Positions 1-12,021 of a stretch of DNA of 64,000 nucleotides are shown in pieces. The stretch comes from Psilocybe azurescens (Eukaryota > Basidiomycota > Agaricomycetes > Agaricales > Agrocybaceae). The notes beneath the pieces are model-generated. The model was not told the DNA's origin. It saw nothing but the letters and a program-made list of their open reading frames with translations, and ran no database searches. The stretch covers positions 1 to 64,000 of the forward strand of contig JAJIRX010000515.1 in the NCBI GenBank assembly GCA_023853785.1, written 5' to 3'. Position 1 is the stretch's first letter. Every line of letters starts with the position of its first letter. The position numbers and the translations under genes were made by a program.

Positions 1-99
1 AAAGAGACTTCAGCAATAAAAGGTGACTTGTTTCAAAATACATCTATCAGAGATCATTGGACCACGCAGGTTCCTCGAAGCGAAAACATAACAGTCATC

Positions 100-567
100 A
101 TGAGATTCATCAGCCTCGTAGCTCTTGGTGCTGTCTTTGCGTCCAACCAAGTCATGGCAAACAATGTCGCATTCAATGTCGCTCCAGTTGGCACAGGTAT
201 GTGTGTTTGTTTCCACCCTGCACAGTACGTGGGCCACTCAAGTCAAAGTTTAGCATGTGGGTCTGGGACGACCATATCATGCAATCTGAGTCCTGGAAAA
301 TCCTGCAAGGGAAACTTCAATCCCAAACAGTCCTCCATCGTCATCACCCAAGCCCTTGAAACTGCCACGTTAGCCTGTACCCGCAAAACGACCAACATGG
401 AGGTGTTATTCAGAGGCTCAACACCGACTCCACTGGGACATGCGTCTTCACATCTGTCGCGCAATATCAAAGTTATGGGATTTATTGTTGAAGGTCAAGA
501 AATAATCCAGATTATCGGGTTTGAAGGCGGCTGGATGAAGTCCAGGTGTGGAATGATTTGGGAATGA
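100..567 (+). CDS. small secreted cysteine-containing protein, unknown function
   Basis: The ATG at 100 opens a hydrophobic N-terminus (MRFISLVALGAVFASNQVMA) that looks like a secretion signal, so the longer frame that starts upstream is unlikely. A 57-nt segment, 197-253, has a good GT donor and a TTTAG acceptor and is in frame, so it may be an intron or may be read through. With it removed the mature protein has about five cysteines and a Ser/Thr/Lys-rich middle. I recognise no domain. An AATAAAAGG stretch about 80 bp upstream could serve as a TATA element. The frame ends at TGA 565-567. Alternatives are a short conserved secreted protein or a chance frame with a signal-like start. Confidence 0.5.
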   Translation: MRFISLVALGAVFASNQVMANNVAFNVAPVGTGMCVCFHPAQYVGHSSQSLACGSGTTISCNLSPGKSCKGNFNPKQSSIVITQALETATLACTRKTTNMEVLFRGSTPTPLGHASSHLSRNIKVMGFIVEGQEIIQIIGFEGGWMKSRCGMIWE

Positions 568-1367
568 TGATAATGATACAGGTAGATCCTATCTATACCG
601 GGCTCGTCGCTCGAAGAATGTTCATCAGAGTAAGGAAATGAGATGCATACCAAAACGACCAGTAACCGTGAGTGTATAAATGAATCAAAACCAATGATGA
701 TCCAATCATCCCAAGATGGCTGGGTCGAGACCAGTCTTGCCACCGCTTGCGTTCGGAGTCAATGCGTCGTCGACCTCGGCGACACTCCTGCTTTATAACA
801 TTAAGTTTGATCCTAGATATGAGTAAGTACGTTTGGCTTGGTTTTAAAACGGTGGTTTCTGATTTCCTTCAACATGCAAGATCTATCTCCTCTAAATGGC
901 GGCATAAGGCTGCACAGATATCCCGAGTCTTGGGCAGCGACACTCTGAATAATAACAACTTTTAAAACTATATGCCAAAGAACGTCACATACAGCTGTCA
1001 TTCCCATGGTCAGAATCTAGCCTTGAAATTTGAAGGACACACTTGTCATGCCGGCCTTTTGTCTTGAGCTAGTATTTAATACAGATACTGGATTCTTCTG
1101 GTACTGTTCTTATGCAGAAACAGCCACATATGCGACAAAATCTAAACAATTGTCATCTTCTTGATCTGCAAATGACTATCAATGATGATTACACCTCAGC
1201 GGAAAACGTACTCATCAGTAGTCACCCCTCAACTTCACAGACCAGTACTGTGTATGTCAGATAATAGTAGCTTCCGCAAAGCTTCCGGTCAAAGCCTCAT
1301 TTGAATTCAGTCTTAACTCAGAATTTGGGGCACTCATGATAACCTTAAATTTTAGTAATCTAACGTG
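568..1367. other. intergenic, nothing assigned
   Basis: The frames here are short, overlap on both strands and show no recognisable motif or plausible exon structure. I see no gene. Confidence 0.5.
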
Positions 1368-1454
1368 TCTCTGTTAGTATATCGGTTAGTACACGCGCCT
1401 GTCATGACTTTGAAGCGACCGCGCGAAAGCTGGGTTCGACTCCCAGACAGAGAG
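1368..1454 (+). tRNA. tRNA-Asp (GTC) with a 15-nt intron
   Basis: A full cloverleaf can be drawn. The acceptor stem pairs TCTCTGT (1368-1374) with ACAGAGA (1447-1453), with discriminator G1454. The T arm is CTGGG / TTCGACT / CCCAG (1430-1446). The anticodon stem pairs CGCGC (1394-1398) with GCGCG (1421-1425), and the anticodon GTC lies at 1401-1403. The extra 15 nt, 1405-1419, sit one base 3' of the anticodon, the canonical place for a nuclear tRNA intron removed by the tRNA splicing endonuclease. A T-run follows as terminator. The variable loop is short (AA AG). I see no mismatches in the acceptor, anticodon or T stems. Confidence 0.93.
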
Positions 1455-1457
1455 ATA

Positions 1458-1463
1458 TTTTTT
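1458..1463 (+). terminator. Pol III terminator of tRNA-Asp
   Basis: Six consecutive T residues begin three bases after the discriminator base, the usual Pol III stop signal. Confidence 0.8.
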
Positions 1464-2297
1464 GCTTCATTTGACATAAATCAAGCATTGTCAATATTTT
1501 TGTGCTAAACCCTTTGGTGAGATCCAGGACCCCAGGTTACCCAAGGTGTCCGTATAGGACATAATCTTGTTATATGTAGCGCGATTGTAGTGAGGCAAAT
1601 ATCTCCTCTCCAATTACTTGCAGTCTCGCTTTATATACTACGATCATCCAAGATAAAATCTGTTCGACTGCGGCGCGCAGTTGCTCACGGCTCGACAGAT
1701 TTCTATTGAACCACCGTTTTCGGATCAGCGGCGTAACATCAACTTGGAGCTTTCAAATTTCTGGGAGCCGTTGACGGTTGAACGTTGACCCCCATGAAGA
1801 ATCATTGATATTTGACTCCAAAAGTATTACATAAAGTGTGGAGTGAAATCGTATCTCCCTTGTGCAGAATGCGGGATCACGACAAAATAATACTAGGCTT
1901 ATGAGTATGCAGGACGCCATGAAATGAGTGCCAACAGAAAGGCTCCGTAACACCTGTCGCTCAACTCAAATGTTTCATTCATTTGCTTCAATTTTGGGCG
2001 GCATTCTCATCAAACTTAATTTAAATATAGATGTACTATGTGTATTATGGTCCCAAGACTTCATGATTTATAAGTGATCGGAGTGCGATGACCGTTAATG
2101 TTACAAAGGGTTTCGACAAACAGTGCCAGATACACTGAAGACGGGCTGCATAACGACGTCATAAGTATCCCGTCTTCGACTGAACTCTCACCGTTGGGGG
2201 CTCAATCTCACCTCTAAATTATTTGACATCTTGGTCGTTTCCTACATTGGCTATCTATCTCGAAGGTGCTTAACGGCCAGAGGCAGCATAGCCCATA
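1464..2297. other. intergenic between tRNA-Asp and the mannosyltransferase
   Basis: Only short shadow frames are present. The last few hundred bases presumably hold the promoter of the mannosyltransferase, but I see no clear element. Confidence 0.4.
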
Positions 2298-4288
2298 ATG
2301 ATGAACCCCATGCGATTCAGATATTATGTATCGTTTGTACTGGCGTTTGCAGTGCGTACCACATCCCGTGTTTTCGATTCTCCTATTCCCAGCCATGTCT
2401 GACTTCGCCACCACTCTAATTCTTCACTGGCGTAGTTCAGTATTTATATAGTTTTTACACTGACCAGTGACAATCACGGGCGCTCGGCACTGCTGGACAT
2501 CATAGGTGCCAGCTCAACATCGAAGTCAAATGTGCCTCCCTACAGAATTCCTATTCCAGAGGAATACTATATACCCAAAAATTCGAGTTCGCTTCCAAGT
2601 CGGAAAGCAAATGCTGCCATCCTCATGCTAGGTGAGTAGCACGGTATACTCAATTACCATACCATAAAGTTTTCGACGTTGCCGTAGCACGAAATAGCGA
2701 CTTGAATGGGGTGGTAACCAGCGTAAAACAAATGGAAGATCGTTTCAACAAGAAATTTCGATACCCATATATCTTCTTAAACGAGCAGCCCTTCGAAGAT
2801 GCCTTTGTAAAGTGAGTTAAGCTATGTATTCAAGGATCTTCCCTTGCAGCAAGACTACTGAGTTTTAACCCACAGGCGTGTCACAGAGCTCACCGATGCC
2901 GAAGTTAAATTTGGAATCATTCCCAGAGAACACTGGGTACAACCAGATGAGATAGACGAAGCAAAAGCCACCGCATCTCGCGATAGAATGGTGCAAAGTA
3001 ATATCATCTATGGTGGTATGTATATAATCCCGTCAATTAGATTCAGTAACTAAAATATAGCTGTCATTCTCTGTCCAGGAAGTGTCTCGTACGTATCAGA
3101 TATTTTATAAACTTAAAAGAACCCAGTATCTACTACCAGTCTCCAGATACCGAAATATGTGTCGCTTCAATTCTGGTGTAGGCTCTCTACCGCCCTCTGC
3201 CGACCGGGTCCACTATCATTGACAGTTACTACGCTTTTACAGTTCTTTTATCGCCACGAGCTTGTCCAGCCATTGCAGTACTATTGGAGGGTTGAGTAAG
3301 TTCTTCATCAAGCCCAGCTTTCTACTACATATTCATCTTATTTGTTGAATAGGCCCGACGTGAAATTTTTCTGTGATCTCGACTACGACCCGTTCCTGCT
3401 AATGGAGGATCAGAATAAGATGTATGGTAGGTTTTATGTCAACGTCTTTTGATCTCAAATTGTTCTACACCTTGACTAACCATGCGTTTTTTTAATGTCA
3501 GGTTTCAATATTGCCTTATACGAGTTCCAGGCCACGATTCCAACGCTGTGGAGTGCAGTCAAAGGTAACTGTCAAATGTGTTCAAATCGTATCCTGCACC
3601 TCCCGTAAAGAACGCTGATTGCTTTCAGAGTTCATGGACAAGAACCCCGAACTCATTGCGCCAAATAATGCCATGGGGTTCCTTTCTGATAACGGAGGGA
3701 CTTCATACAACCTATGTCACTGTAAGATCTCAGTCCCTTTCATGAGTGCAGATATTGAAGTGTTTCGACTCGTAATGTCCAGTTTGGAGCAATTTCGAAA
3801 TCGCTAATCTCGATCTTTGGAGAAGTCCCGCCTACACCAAGTTTTTCGATTTCCTGGATAAGAAGGGTGGATTTTATTACGAGGTAACTGCTATGACAGA
3901 CCAAAGTTAGCCGCTACATTAACACATTCTCGTTTAACTCTAGCGATGGGGTGACGCCCCTGTCCATAGTATGGCGGCATCTCTTTTCCTCAATAAAACT
4001 CAGCTCGTAAGATCGCTTATCCTTGTCCCAGATTTTAACTTTCGATCCCAATTATTCTTTTGTGTAGCATTTTTTCAATGACATTGGATATCGGCACGAA
4101 CCTTTGAACACTGTCCTCAAGGAGAATCCCACAAGCGAGGGAAGTGCTCGTGCGATAGCCCAGATAACTTTGGTGTGTACTTTCCCACAGTATCTGCCCA
4201 GCCACTGCTGATACATGGTTGCTCGTGCGACCAATCAGACTACCAGCCATATTCTTGTTTTAGTAGATACGAAAGAATATTCCCGTAA
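2298..4288 (+). CDS. alpha-1,2-mannosyltransferase, KRE2/MNT1/KTR family (GT15)
   Basis: Golgi type II membrane enzyme expected to add alpha-1,2-mannose to N- or O-linked glycans from GDP-mannose. I can lay out about 14 exons. Exon 1 ([18 protein letters not shown]) and exon 2 make a short cytosolic tail and one membrane anchor; intron 1 is 2352-2435, intron 2 is 2632-2687 and intron 3 is 2812-2875. Downstream come the family blocks [15 protein letters not shown], the metal-binding EPD within [30 protein letters not shown] and RWGDAPVHS, whose His is reported to bind Mn in yeast Kre2. The C-terminus resumes with [16 protein letters not shown] and ends [11 protein letters not shown] at TAA 4286-4288. 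The frame breaks once, in CCTTTGAAC at 4101-4109, just after IGYRHEP. Family identity is secure; which KTR paralogue it is remains open. Confidence 0.93.
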
Positions 4289-4537
4289 TTAACGACTGCC
4301 CGTACTTTCTGCGAGAACGAGGACCACAGCTTGCGATGGTTTTGCCATCCTCCAGCTGGGCAATAAAAGTCATAATATTATTTAGAGCTGGATGCCTGAG
4401 TCAGAACCGAAAGACAAAAGCTACTAGCACCTGAAGAGAAATAATACAGGCTCAAACTACGATACAGACGATGCGTACATACTTGATAGTGGCAGGAAAT
4501 CGCAGTGCGTAGAGAAAGGGAAGCAGCACCTATCGAC

Positions 4538-7500
4538 TCAAGCACGGTACGATTGAGAAGTAGAAATCATTCGGGAGCGAGGATTTGCGGGTAGTCCAAC
4601 GACCCTACGACTTTTGACGGAGAAGTTGTCGCTGGCTATTGACTGCCTGGGGTTTTCGGGAAAACCTACGCTGCGAGTTGTAAAGGAAAAGTTGCTGATC
4701 ATAGACTCTCTGGGATTTGCTGACGCGCCTATGTTACCGCCTGTGAAAGAAAATACGCCGGCTGTTGATTGTCTAGAATTGGCGGAAAGACCTCGTTTGA
4801 GGCTGTTGACACTACCTAAGGACTGTCGTGGATCAGAAGACAGGCCTCCATTACGGATCTTGAGAGCCATTTCTTCGCTTGTCATGGTTTGGCGAGGCGT
4901 CACGAATGAATAGACCGACAACGTTTCCATTGGTGACGGTGGAACCAGCATTCTGGGAAGAGCTGCGTCCGCCATTCCCTGCTGTGATGCCTGGCCGGTA
5001 TACCTCACAGGAAGCGTAAGGCAGGAGTCAGATGTAGCTGTTGGAAGGGGGACCAGATCGAATCGGAGGGAAGGTCGCCGTTGCTGATAGTCCACGGTTC
5101 GGGTCTCAAACTCTTAACACTGGGACTAGGGGGGCGCAGTGAAAATCTCTTGAGAGCTTTGGAGAACACTGACATCCTGGTGACTGGCACGATCGCTGGC
5201 TCTCCAGAATGCGAAGACAGAATCGAAGTCGGCACCATTTGTGGCTCAACATGAGTTGAAGATATCGTCGTGCCTGGGCCAGAGGCGTGTACTGGAATTG
5301 GGAATTCAACATAGTGCGTACCGTCGCCGGAAGTTGCAACGGTTGGCAGATTGTGTGGTTCATACATAGGACCGAATTTTTCGATATCGTGGAGGCTTCC
5401 CTTGTTTGTGAAATATACTGGGGAGAAGCTATCGTCGTCTTTCTCTTCTGTGTGCTGGACTAAGTATTCCCAGATGGTCAATACGATTGAAATTTTCAAA
5501 CGCCAGTTAGAGAAAAAGGCAACATACGATGTTGAGCGAGTCCTCTACCGAATTTCAGCCTACACAATACACCCAGAATCGTGGTTCCAACAACAAGTAT
5601 AAACGAAGTAATTGTCATAGTGGCAAAGAAAGGCCACGTGGAAAGCAAGAAGCGATATACTATTAAAAAGACGTAATAGGGTGAGAATTCAATTATAAGC
5701 GATCCGAAAAAGCATAACCCACGGTCACTATAAAACGTTGCAAATGAAATTGCGAATGAGAAGGCACACATCAAGCAGAAGATGGCAAATTTAATTCGGT
5801 TTTCGCGACGGACACATATCCATCCCTAAATGTGTGAGTACGTTAGCATCAATTCACATATCCTTCGAGTTCAAGGGTAACTTACAACACAGACCCAGGG
5901 AATCTGGATCTATGTACGGACGATTGTAGTCAGGAGGTTAATGTTCAAGCCAAATAAAAACCATAATTGAATCGCACCATTAGGGTCACAATAAATGCTC
6001 CGAGGTACAGTTTCGCATGTTTAGCTAACCCGGACAAAGGGCCATGACTAACTTTTTCGACCCACATCGCAGCAGAAGCAACGGACATGAATCCTGATAA
6101 TTGCAAGCATACAGAGAACAACAAGACGAGCTATTGAGATAAATGTCAGTCCCAGAGTAGGCTTGGAAGGGATTTAATATATACCTTGTATATGACATGC
6201 ACTTGCGAAGAGGCACCGACGCGCTTATAGGTTTGACTGGCATAAACCTGACGTTTGGAGTTAATCAGCAACACGATGAGGTCCGAAACATATAACCAAC
6301 ATTGAATAATTTGTAAGAAAGATATGAAACAAGAATGAGCGTAACGGCTTGTAGAGACACAAGTGCAATCTATTCAGAGAGGTTTTTTAATATTACGATA
6401 TTCAGGAGCCAGGGAGAGTAAAGGAGGGCGAGTACGTACTGCATCGTCGGTTCTGTTCTCCCACCAATCACCCATGAAGTCTCGACCATTACACGCATCA
6501 GGAACGATATGGTTTCGATAACGGTCCATTAGCCCATGAATTGAATACACCCGATACCCAGCCCATGCGGTCCCCAATATATGACCAAAGAGTCCTGCCC
6601 CAAGATGAGGAATCGACTCATTCAAGACCTGAGCACCTATGTCAGTGATGGAAGAAGGGCGTATGGAATTAGAAAGGAGTTACCGTAACGAAGGAAAGAA
6701 CAAACAGCCATATCTGAAAGATAAAAATCACCACATCCTCGCGCTGAGTATCGTGAATTCTTGAAGAAACGTGTTAAGTAATGATGTCAAGACTGTATTA
6801 TGGGAATAGACAGAGCCATACACGTCGTTCAGCCACGTTAACGAGATGATGCAATCATCCCCTAGCTCGGAAGAGTTGTCCTTCGACGATATAGGCGAGG
6901 CGGTAGCAGTTGGAACATAAGATATAGCGGTAGCGGATGCCTGCTTGCTACGAGCAGAGGAGGGACCAGGGACACTCGAAAGACCGGATGGATCTATTGT
7001 AGTACCTTTGGGATTATCTGTCGTGCCGATAGTCGATGTAGTAGACCTTGTAGAAGAGACAGGAGGCGATGACGTCGACAAAAATATGAATGTGGTGGAC
7101 GAGGAGATCGCTGTGGAAGTAATGGAAGAGAAAATTGAAGACGATGCCGTGCTTGAGCCCAATGACGTCGTAACTACAGTAAGGGTGGGGGTGACAGTCG
7201 AACTACTGCTTGAGGTTGTCGGAGCTATAGTGAACCCAGGAGAACTGCTAGTGGCTGACACCGCACCTTCTTCGACAGAAAAGGTCGAAGTAGTGCTCAA
7301 AGTGGTTTCAGCAGATAAGATCGAGCTAGTGCTCAATGTTGGCGAGACCACAGTGAGAGCAGTCGAAGTAGTGATAATCGACGCCGTATTTTCCCCTTTA
7401 TCATTGGATATATCGTCTTCATCACCTGATTCGTCGTCTGAGAAATCTGAGTCGTCATCCGATTCATCGCCGGAGTCGGAGGAATTATCGTCAGAGTCAG

Positions 7501-7974
7501 AAAGATCATCACGAACATTCTAAACAAGGTCGGGTAAGCACGCCTCTGGGGTAATACCCGGTGGTCTGAGTTGCTCACCAGCTCCCTTTCTGAGTCTTTG
7601 AAACTGATCACATCCATACAAACAGTCCCGGTCTGGTCTGGGAGGCCAAAACACAATTCAACTGCATCGCCTTTCAGCAGGGCGATTCCGGACACACGGT
7701 TGTACTCCGCTATGACGGATGAAAGGTTCACAACTCCTTCCGAGTCGTGCACTAGGCTGACAATCTGCAAAGAGCTCAAAACGATGCAGGCCAAAAGAGC
7801 ACTGAAAAAGTACAGCGAAGTGAACCGAGTCAATGTAATTTTCTCATACTACCCATGAGGTTGACACATGAGACATATATGGAACGAATGAGAGAGAAAA
7901 CTCACCAAAAGCTTGATTCTGGCCACCGAGAGTGTGTACTTCAGGTACTGGCGTGATTCTCCGCGGGAGATCAT
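4538..7974 (-). CDS. multi-exon 7-TM-type membrane protein with acidic and Ser/Thr-rich ectodomain
   Basis: Start ATG is at 7974 (MISRGESRQYLKYTLSVARI); an intron follows, then a signal-anchor helix (YFFSALLACIVLSSLQIVSL). Next come a short domain with two Cys, an Asp/Ser acidic block (about 7520-7390) and a Ser/Thr-rich stalk (about 7350-6900). The membrane part starts at WLND with a break to DTQREDVVIFIF and gives about six or seven helices, for example LNESIPHLGAGLFGHILGTA and FATMTITSFILVVGTTILG, ending CRLKFGRGLAQHL. The cytosolic tail is about 300 aa and closes with four or five degenerate repeats of the form G-x-x-x-NPRQS (4560-4860). The tail changes frame in a G-run at 5047-5051. It resembles an uncharacterised conserved family of Agaricomycetes; no function is known to me. 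The stalk suggests O-glycosylation and a sensor-like role, which is inference. Confidence 0.8.
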
Positions 7975-9442
7975 GTTTCTAATACGTGTTCTGGGAACGA
8001 AGGACCAGCCTATAGTCTACACGGTGAGGTAGATGCTGGCAGAAAAAGAACGGAGTTAAAGAATGAAATGGCACCAGAAAGTCAATCCGGGCCAGGAGAA
8101 GAAAAAGAAAGAAAAGCGATAAAAAAACAAGTAGAAGCACTAGTGACAAAAGGAGAAGCTCGACACTGAGCCGGGTCCAACCTAACAGTGAGTGGATGTT
8201 CCCCATTTAAGACGCTCAGTCGAGCACACCCGCTTTTGTGATTGGCGTGGATCTAAAGCACGATCCTAGTTACTATCAGACCTGCAATGACGACGAAAAG
8301 ACAAATACAAACGACTGGAAATGGGGCTGTTTTTCTGTATGGCACTCGTTGGTTAGCCGAACAGAACAGACCCACGAAGAGTTCAGAACCTGATTGGCCA
8401 CCCTACCCAATCGTGAATGGAAATTTGACAACGATGATCGAAATTTTCAACCCAGGATATAAAATGAAGAATCCAATGCATTGGCGCACATCAATTACTT
8501 GGTCACCCAGACTACTGGTATGTAATCTCTACGAGGAGCCAAGATTATTGAGTACAAGCCAAGCCAAGCCATCTGCGGTTGTCGGAGTAATATGATTCAC
8601 GAACATGTACTTAAAGCATTTTGCTTTGTGAGTCGCCCGTCAAGAACACAGAATATGGCAGAACTTCTTCAGGCGTGTGCTTCGCCGTGATAAGAGGACA
8701 ACTAGTAGCTGCCTGTGTTCTGTCATTAATGGGAGGTGGTTGAATGACGAACCGGTTCACCACCATTTTTCGATGCCCCAAAACACCAAATGTTCCCGAA
8801 ACGCCGTAGAGACAATTTTGATCCACAGGTAAGTAAGTGTTGTCAAAGGAAGGTTGTCAATACGTGGTTGAAATCTTTACCGAAACGAACCGTGCGCGTG
8901 ATTGTCCGGCAGGCCTTAGCCAAATATAAGACAACAACGGACTCGAACTTAACCAACTTGGTTGACCGCGTAGTAGGTGCTGTTGCTTGACTGTTGCAAC
9001 GAAGACCAGGCCTTATCTAAGTTATCTTTCAACTCACCGATTACTCACAACACTCTAATATTGCTATATAACCTTGAAGAGACTCTGTCCCCTCTATCCA
9101 TCCAGCATTGACATACTACATATCATGATCTGTGCAAGAATCCTGGGGTATCAAATTACATAATGGTCTTCCCAAGTTCTTCCCGAGGTGTGAGTATGAG
9201 TCTTCGTCCTCGTTAACCGGAGAACCTGATCCATGAGGAGAATCCGCCGCGGACGCAAAGTCTCATTGATTTTCTAATAAATATTGAGTGATGCAGCGTG
9301 CCCCAAATGAAAATTTGGTGTATGTACAAATGAGATGATAGGTTCACTTGATGAAAGATTTTACACCCGGGGTGGGCAGGATGGACCAGGCGTTTTGCTT
9401 GGTGGTCCATATTAAGAGCAACTACGATGCACTTGAGGATTA
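7975..9442. other. intergenic between two membrane-protein genes
   Basis: The two flanking genes are both on the minus strand, so this holds the promoter of the 7974 gene. Frames here (for example 8287-8595) lack motifs or codon structure I would trust. Confidence 0.45.
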
Positions 9443-10812
9443 TTAACTCGTCAATCTACTGCTGGACAGCTCTTTTGAAGAGGCCATACTGCTGGACTGC
9501 TCTTTCGAAGGGACTGTACTGCTGGATTGGTCTTTTGAAGGGTCTGCACTGCTTGTCTGTACATTTACAGAATTTGATTCGTACGAGGGAGACTTGATGG
9601 ATGTGAAATCTAATTCTTCCGAATCTTCCAAGTCCGATGCCGACACCTTCGGCTTTTGCGACTTTGCAGAGCTTGTAGTTGGGTAGGACCATGATGAAGC
9701 AGAAGACTTCTGTGCGTCAGACCCAGCAGTCGAGTGTTGTATATCTCTTGAATGAAAAGAATCCAGCATATCCTGCAAGTCGGTATCACGCCGTGAGCGA
9801 TTCGAGCCCGAGTTCGAGGGTTGAGTATAAGTAGTCGAAATTTCCGTCAACGACAAAGGCGTGATATGATCACTGGTCATGCAGGTGCATTCCGACACCG
9901 GGGGCTCTAGCGCTGGTGCAACGGGGTTTGGATTCTGGTTTAGAACCACCAGTGTACGCTTTCGGCTACGAAATTTATGATAGGCCTGATAAAAGCACGT
10001 TGAAAGTACTACCAGATTACAAGCCATAAACCCCATGGATATCTATCAAAATTGAATGAAAAACAATTATCCAATATTTGCGACCGATAGGTGTCGACCA
10101 GTAAATTCCATTCACCTCAATGGATCCTATCCCTATATTCACGAGAGGCCTGTCCGGCCCCAGACTGAAGACCGTCCGGCGAGTGGTAATGATTAGGTAT
10201 GCAGTTGATCCCAACAGTGTCAAAACACTCCCGCAAAAGAATATCAGAATAAGGCGACGTTCTGAGGGGAGGAAGTTTTATACGCCAGAAAATAACGAGC
10301 GGTGTGATGATAAGTAGACTGTCGCAAACAAGATCAGCTACGTGAAATGGAGGGGAGTATACTCAGTAGTAGAAAGGAGCATAAGACCAAAGACGAATGG
10401 TTGTACACTCACGCTGGAAGAATAGAGCATGCTTTAAAGGCACGTATCCCAAAACTATCATATGATACGTCATTTCGGCAGCCATCAACAGCGCGAAGGC
10501 TGCTTTGCAGGTTAATGTCGTGAAAAAGAGTGACAAGACCTACGAGACCCATGAATACCACAAGAGTGAAAGCCTATCTGCGCGCTGCGTGCCTCTGCGG
10601 GAAAATTCTAGCAAACGCCAAAGCCGTGGCAGCTCGTGTGGCCCTGGAGCATCAGAACGATCAGATATGGTCACCATTAGTATGAAGCTATTATGCCCAA
10701 TGAGAAAAATGTAAGGAAATAGTGTCAGCCAATATGCATTCAAAATGCGTTGGGTATTTGGAAACTGTTTTGATGGATGTTCTATCAAGTGCATGTCAGA
10801 ATAATTGGGCAT
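9443..10812 (-). pseudogene. degraded or error-containing multi-TM membrane protein
   Basis: Reading on the minus strand from MPNYSDMHLIEHPSK (start 10812), I find helices such as RILNAYWLTLFPYIFLIG, then TRAATALAFARIFPQRHAARR, LLIITPLVIFWRIKLPP, LILIFFCGSVLTLLGSTAYL and ISMGFMACNLVVLSTCF. A Ser-rich cytosolic tail ends with three copies of an 11-residue SK(D/E)QSSS-type repeat (about 9455-9545). The order matches an Agaricomycete integral membrane family of unknown function, distinct from the neighbour at 4538-7974. Three lesions separate the pieces: a frame change at the GGG/CCC run 10642-10644, an in-frame TAG at 10574-10576 directly after HAARR where the family commonly has an aromatic residue, and a frame change in a four-base run at 10266-10269. 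Either a real pseudogene or a gene carrying sequence errors; the stop codon favours decay. Confidence 0.55.
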
Positions 10813-11853
10813 AGACAGATATGATTGAGTCCCTCGCCTGCAGTAGGGAACCGCGCTCAGTAGATTGGCCAGTATACAAAGTCGAGAACAGGGGAGCCTA
10901 GCAAATGTAGTCATCCCACCACAGCCGTCGTGTTCGTTAGCGGTGAACCAGGCGGTAGATGGTCGACGAACTCGACATCAAATGAAACAGGGTAACAACG
11001 ACTAATGGAACAGGTCAACGATGTTCAATGGATTCAGTTAATAATTAAATGAACATAAACAAACTTTTCCATTCAAGATAAGACCTATGAGGGAGGAAGA
11101 TTGAACTCGGTAAATTTATTGGGATCTGCTCCGGGCCATCGAATACCAACAAATCCATGCCCTGGTTCCGCTTGTGAAAGCTGTCTACTTACCAGAAGGG
11201 AGCTATAGTGACAGGCGTGGGTGGTTCAAAGCTTAAGCAAAAAGGGTTTTACGACTATATATTCTAGTGGTAACGAGTGCAGGCACCGGGACAGTGCCGA
11301 TGTTTAACTGCACAGTGGCCTCGGGAGTCAACTAGGTACTATGTAGTCACGATCGCCAGTCAGGGGGCATGAGAGGGTTGTGGTCAGCCTTGAGTCGGGA
11401 GAGTGATGACAGTACTAGTCAAGTTATGGTAGGTGAGTCCGGCGTACACTCCGGTGCACAGTTCGGGGCGGATTCTCCCAGTGGACCAGATGCCCTCGTT
11501 TGCTAGATCTTTCTGTACATGCACATATGGTCACATTACTCTCACAGAGTAAGAATGAGCTTCATCGCTTGTTCGCATCAATTTGCTGAGAGCTACCAAG
11601 AAACATCACTTACCGAGGAGTAAGGCTCCAAAGTACTCCTTGGGCCAGAGTCGTTCCATACAATTGGGTCGAGATGTACGTGGGCGCCAATTTGGTCAAA
11701 TACCCAAAGGAGCAATCAATATAACCTTAGCAATCGTGAAGGCTGATGAGCAGCGAGACTAGGATTATGGTACCACCATTCAGACATGTGTGTAGGAACG
11801 CAAGTAAGGGGCGACTCGCGGTCTGCGCTCAAATAATCTATGTTCATTTTCCA
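10813..11853. other. intergenic, nothing assigned
   Basis: No frame with recognisable content. The start of the degraded membrane gene lies at the left edge. Confidence 0.45.
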
Positions 11854-12021
11854 ACTATGGCTGATGATTGGGCAAGGCTATTCGCTCAGATGGTTACCAG
11901 TACCTTGGGACTATGGCTGATGACTGGGCAAGACCATTCGCCCAGACGGTTACCAGTACCTTGGGACTATGGCTGATGACTGGGCAAGACCATTCGCCCA
12001 GACGGCTACCAGTACCTTGGG
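11854..12021 (+). repeat. tandem repeat, three copies of a 56-bp unit
   Basis: Units start at 11854, 11910 and 11966, each beginning ACTATGGCTGATGA and ending ACCAGTACCTTGGG. Units 2 and 3 differ by about one base; unit 1 has diverged at several positions. 56 is not a multiple of three, so it does not encode a repeating peptide in one frame. The array ends directly at a GGGTAAGT sequence that looks like a splice donor. Confidence 0.9.

Noticed and set aside
6945..7523. 192-codon plus-strand frame rich in Val and Glu
   Set aside because: It is the exact shadow of the Ser/Thr-rich stalk of the minus-strand membrane protein.
8287..8595. 102-codon plus-strand frame between membrane-protein genes
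   Set aside because: No motif, no splice-site context and no natural start environment; looks like chance.
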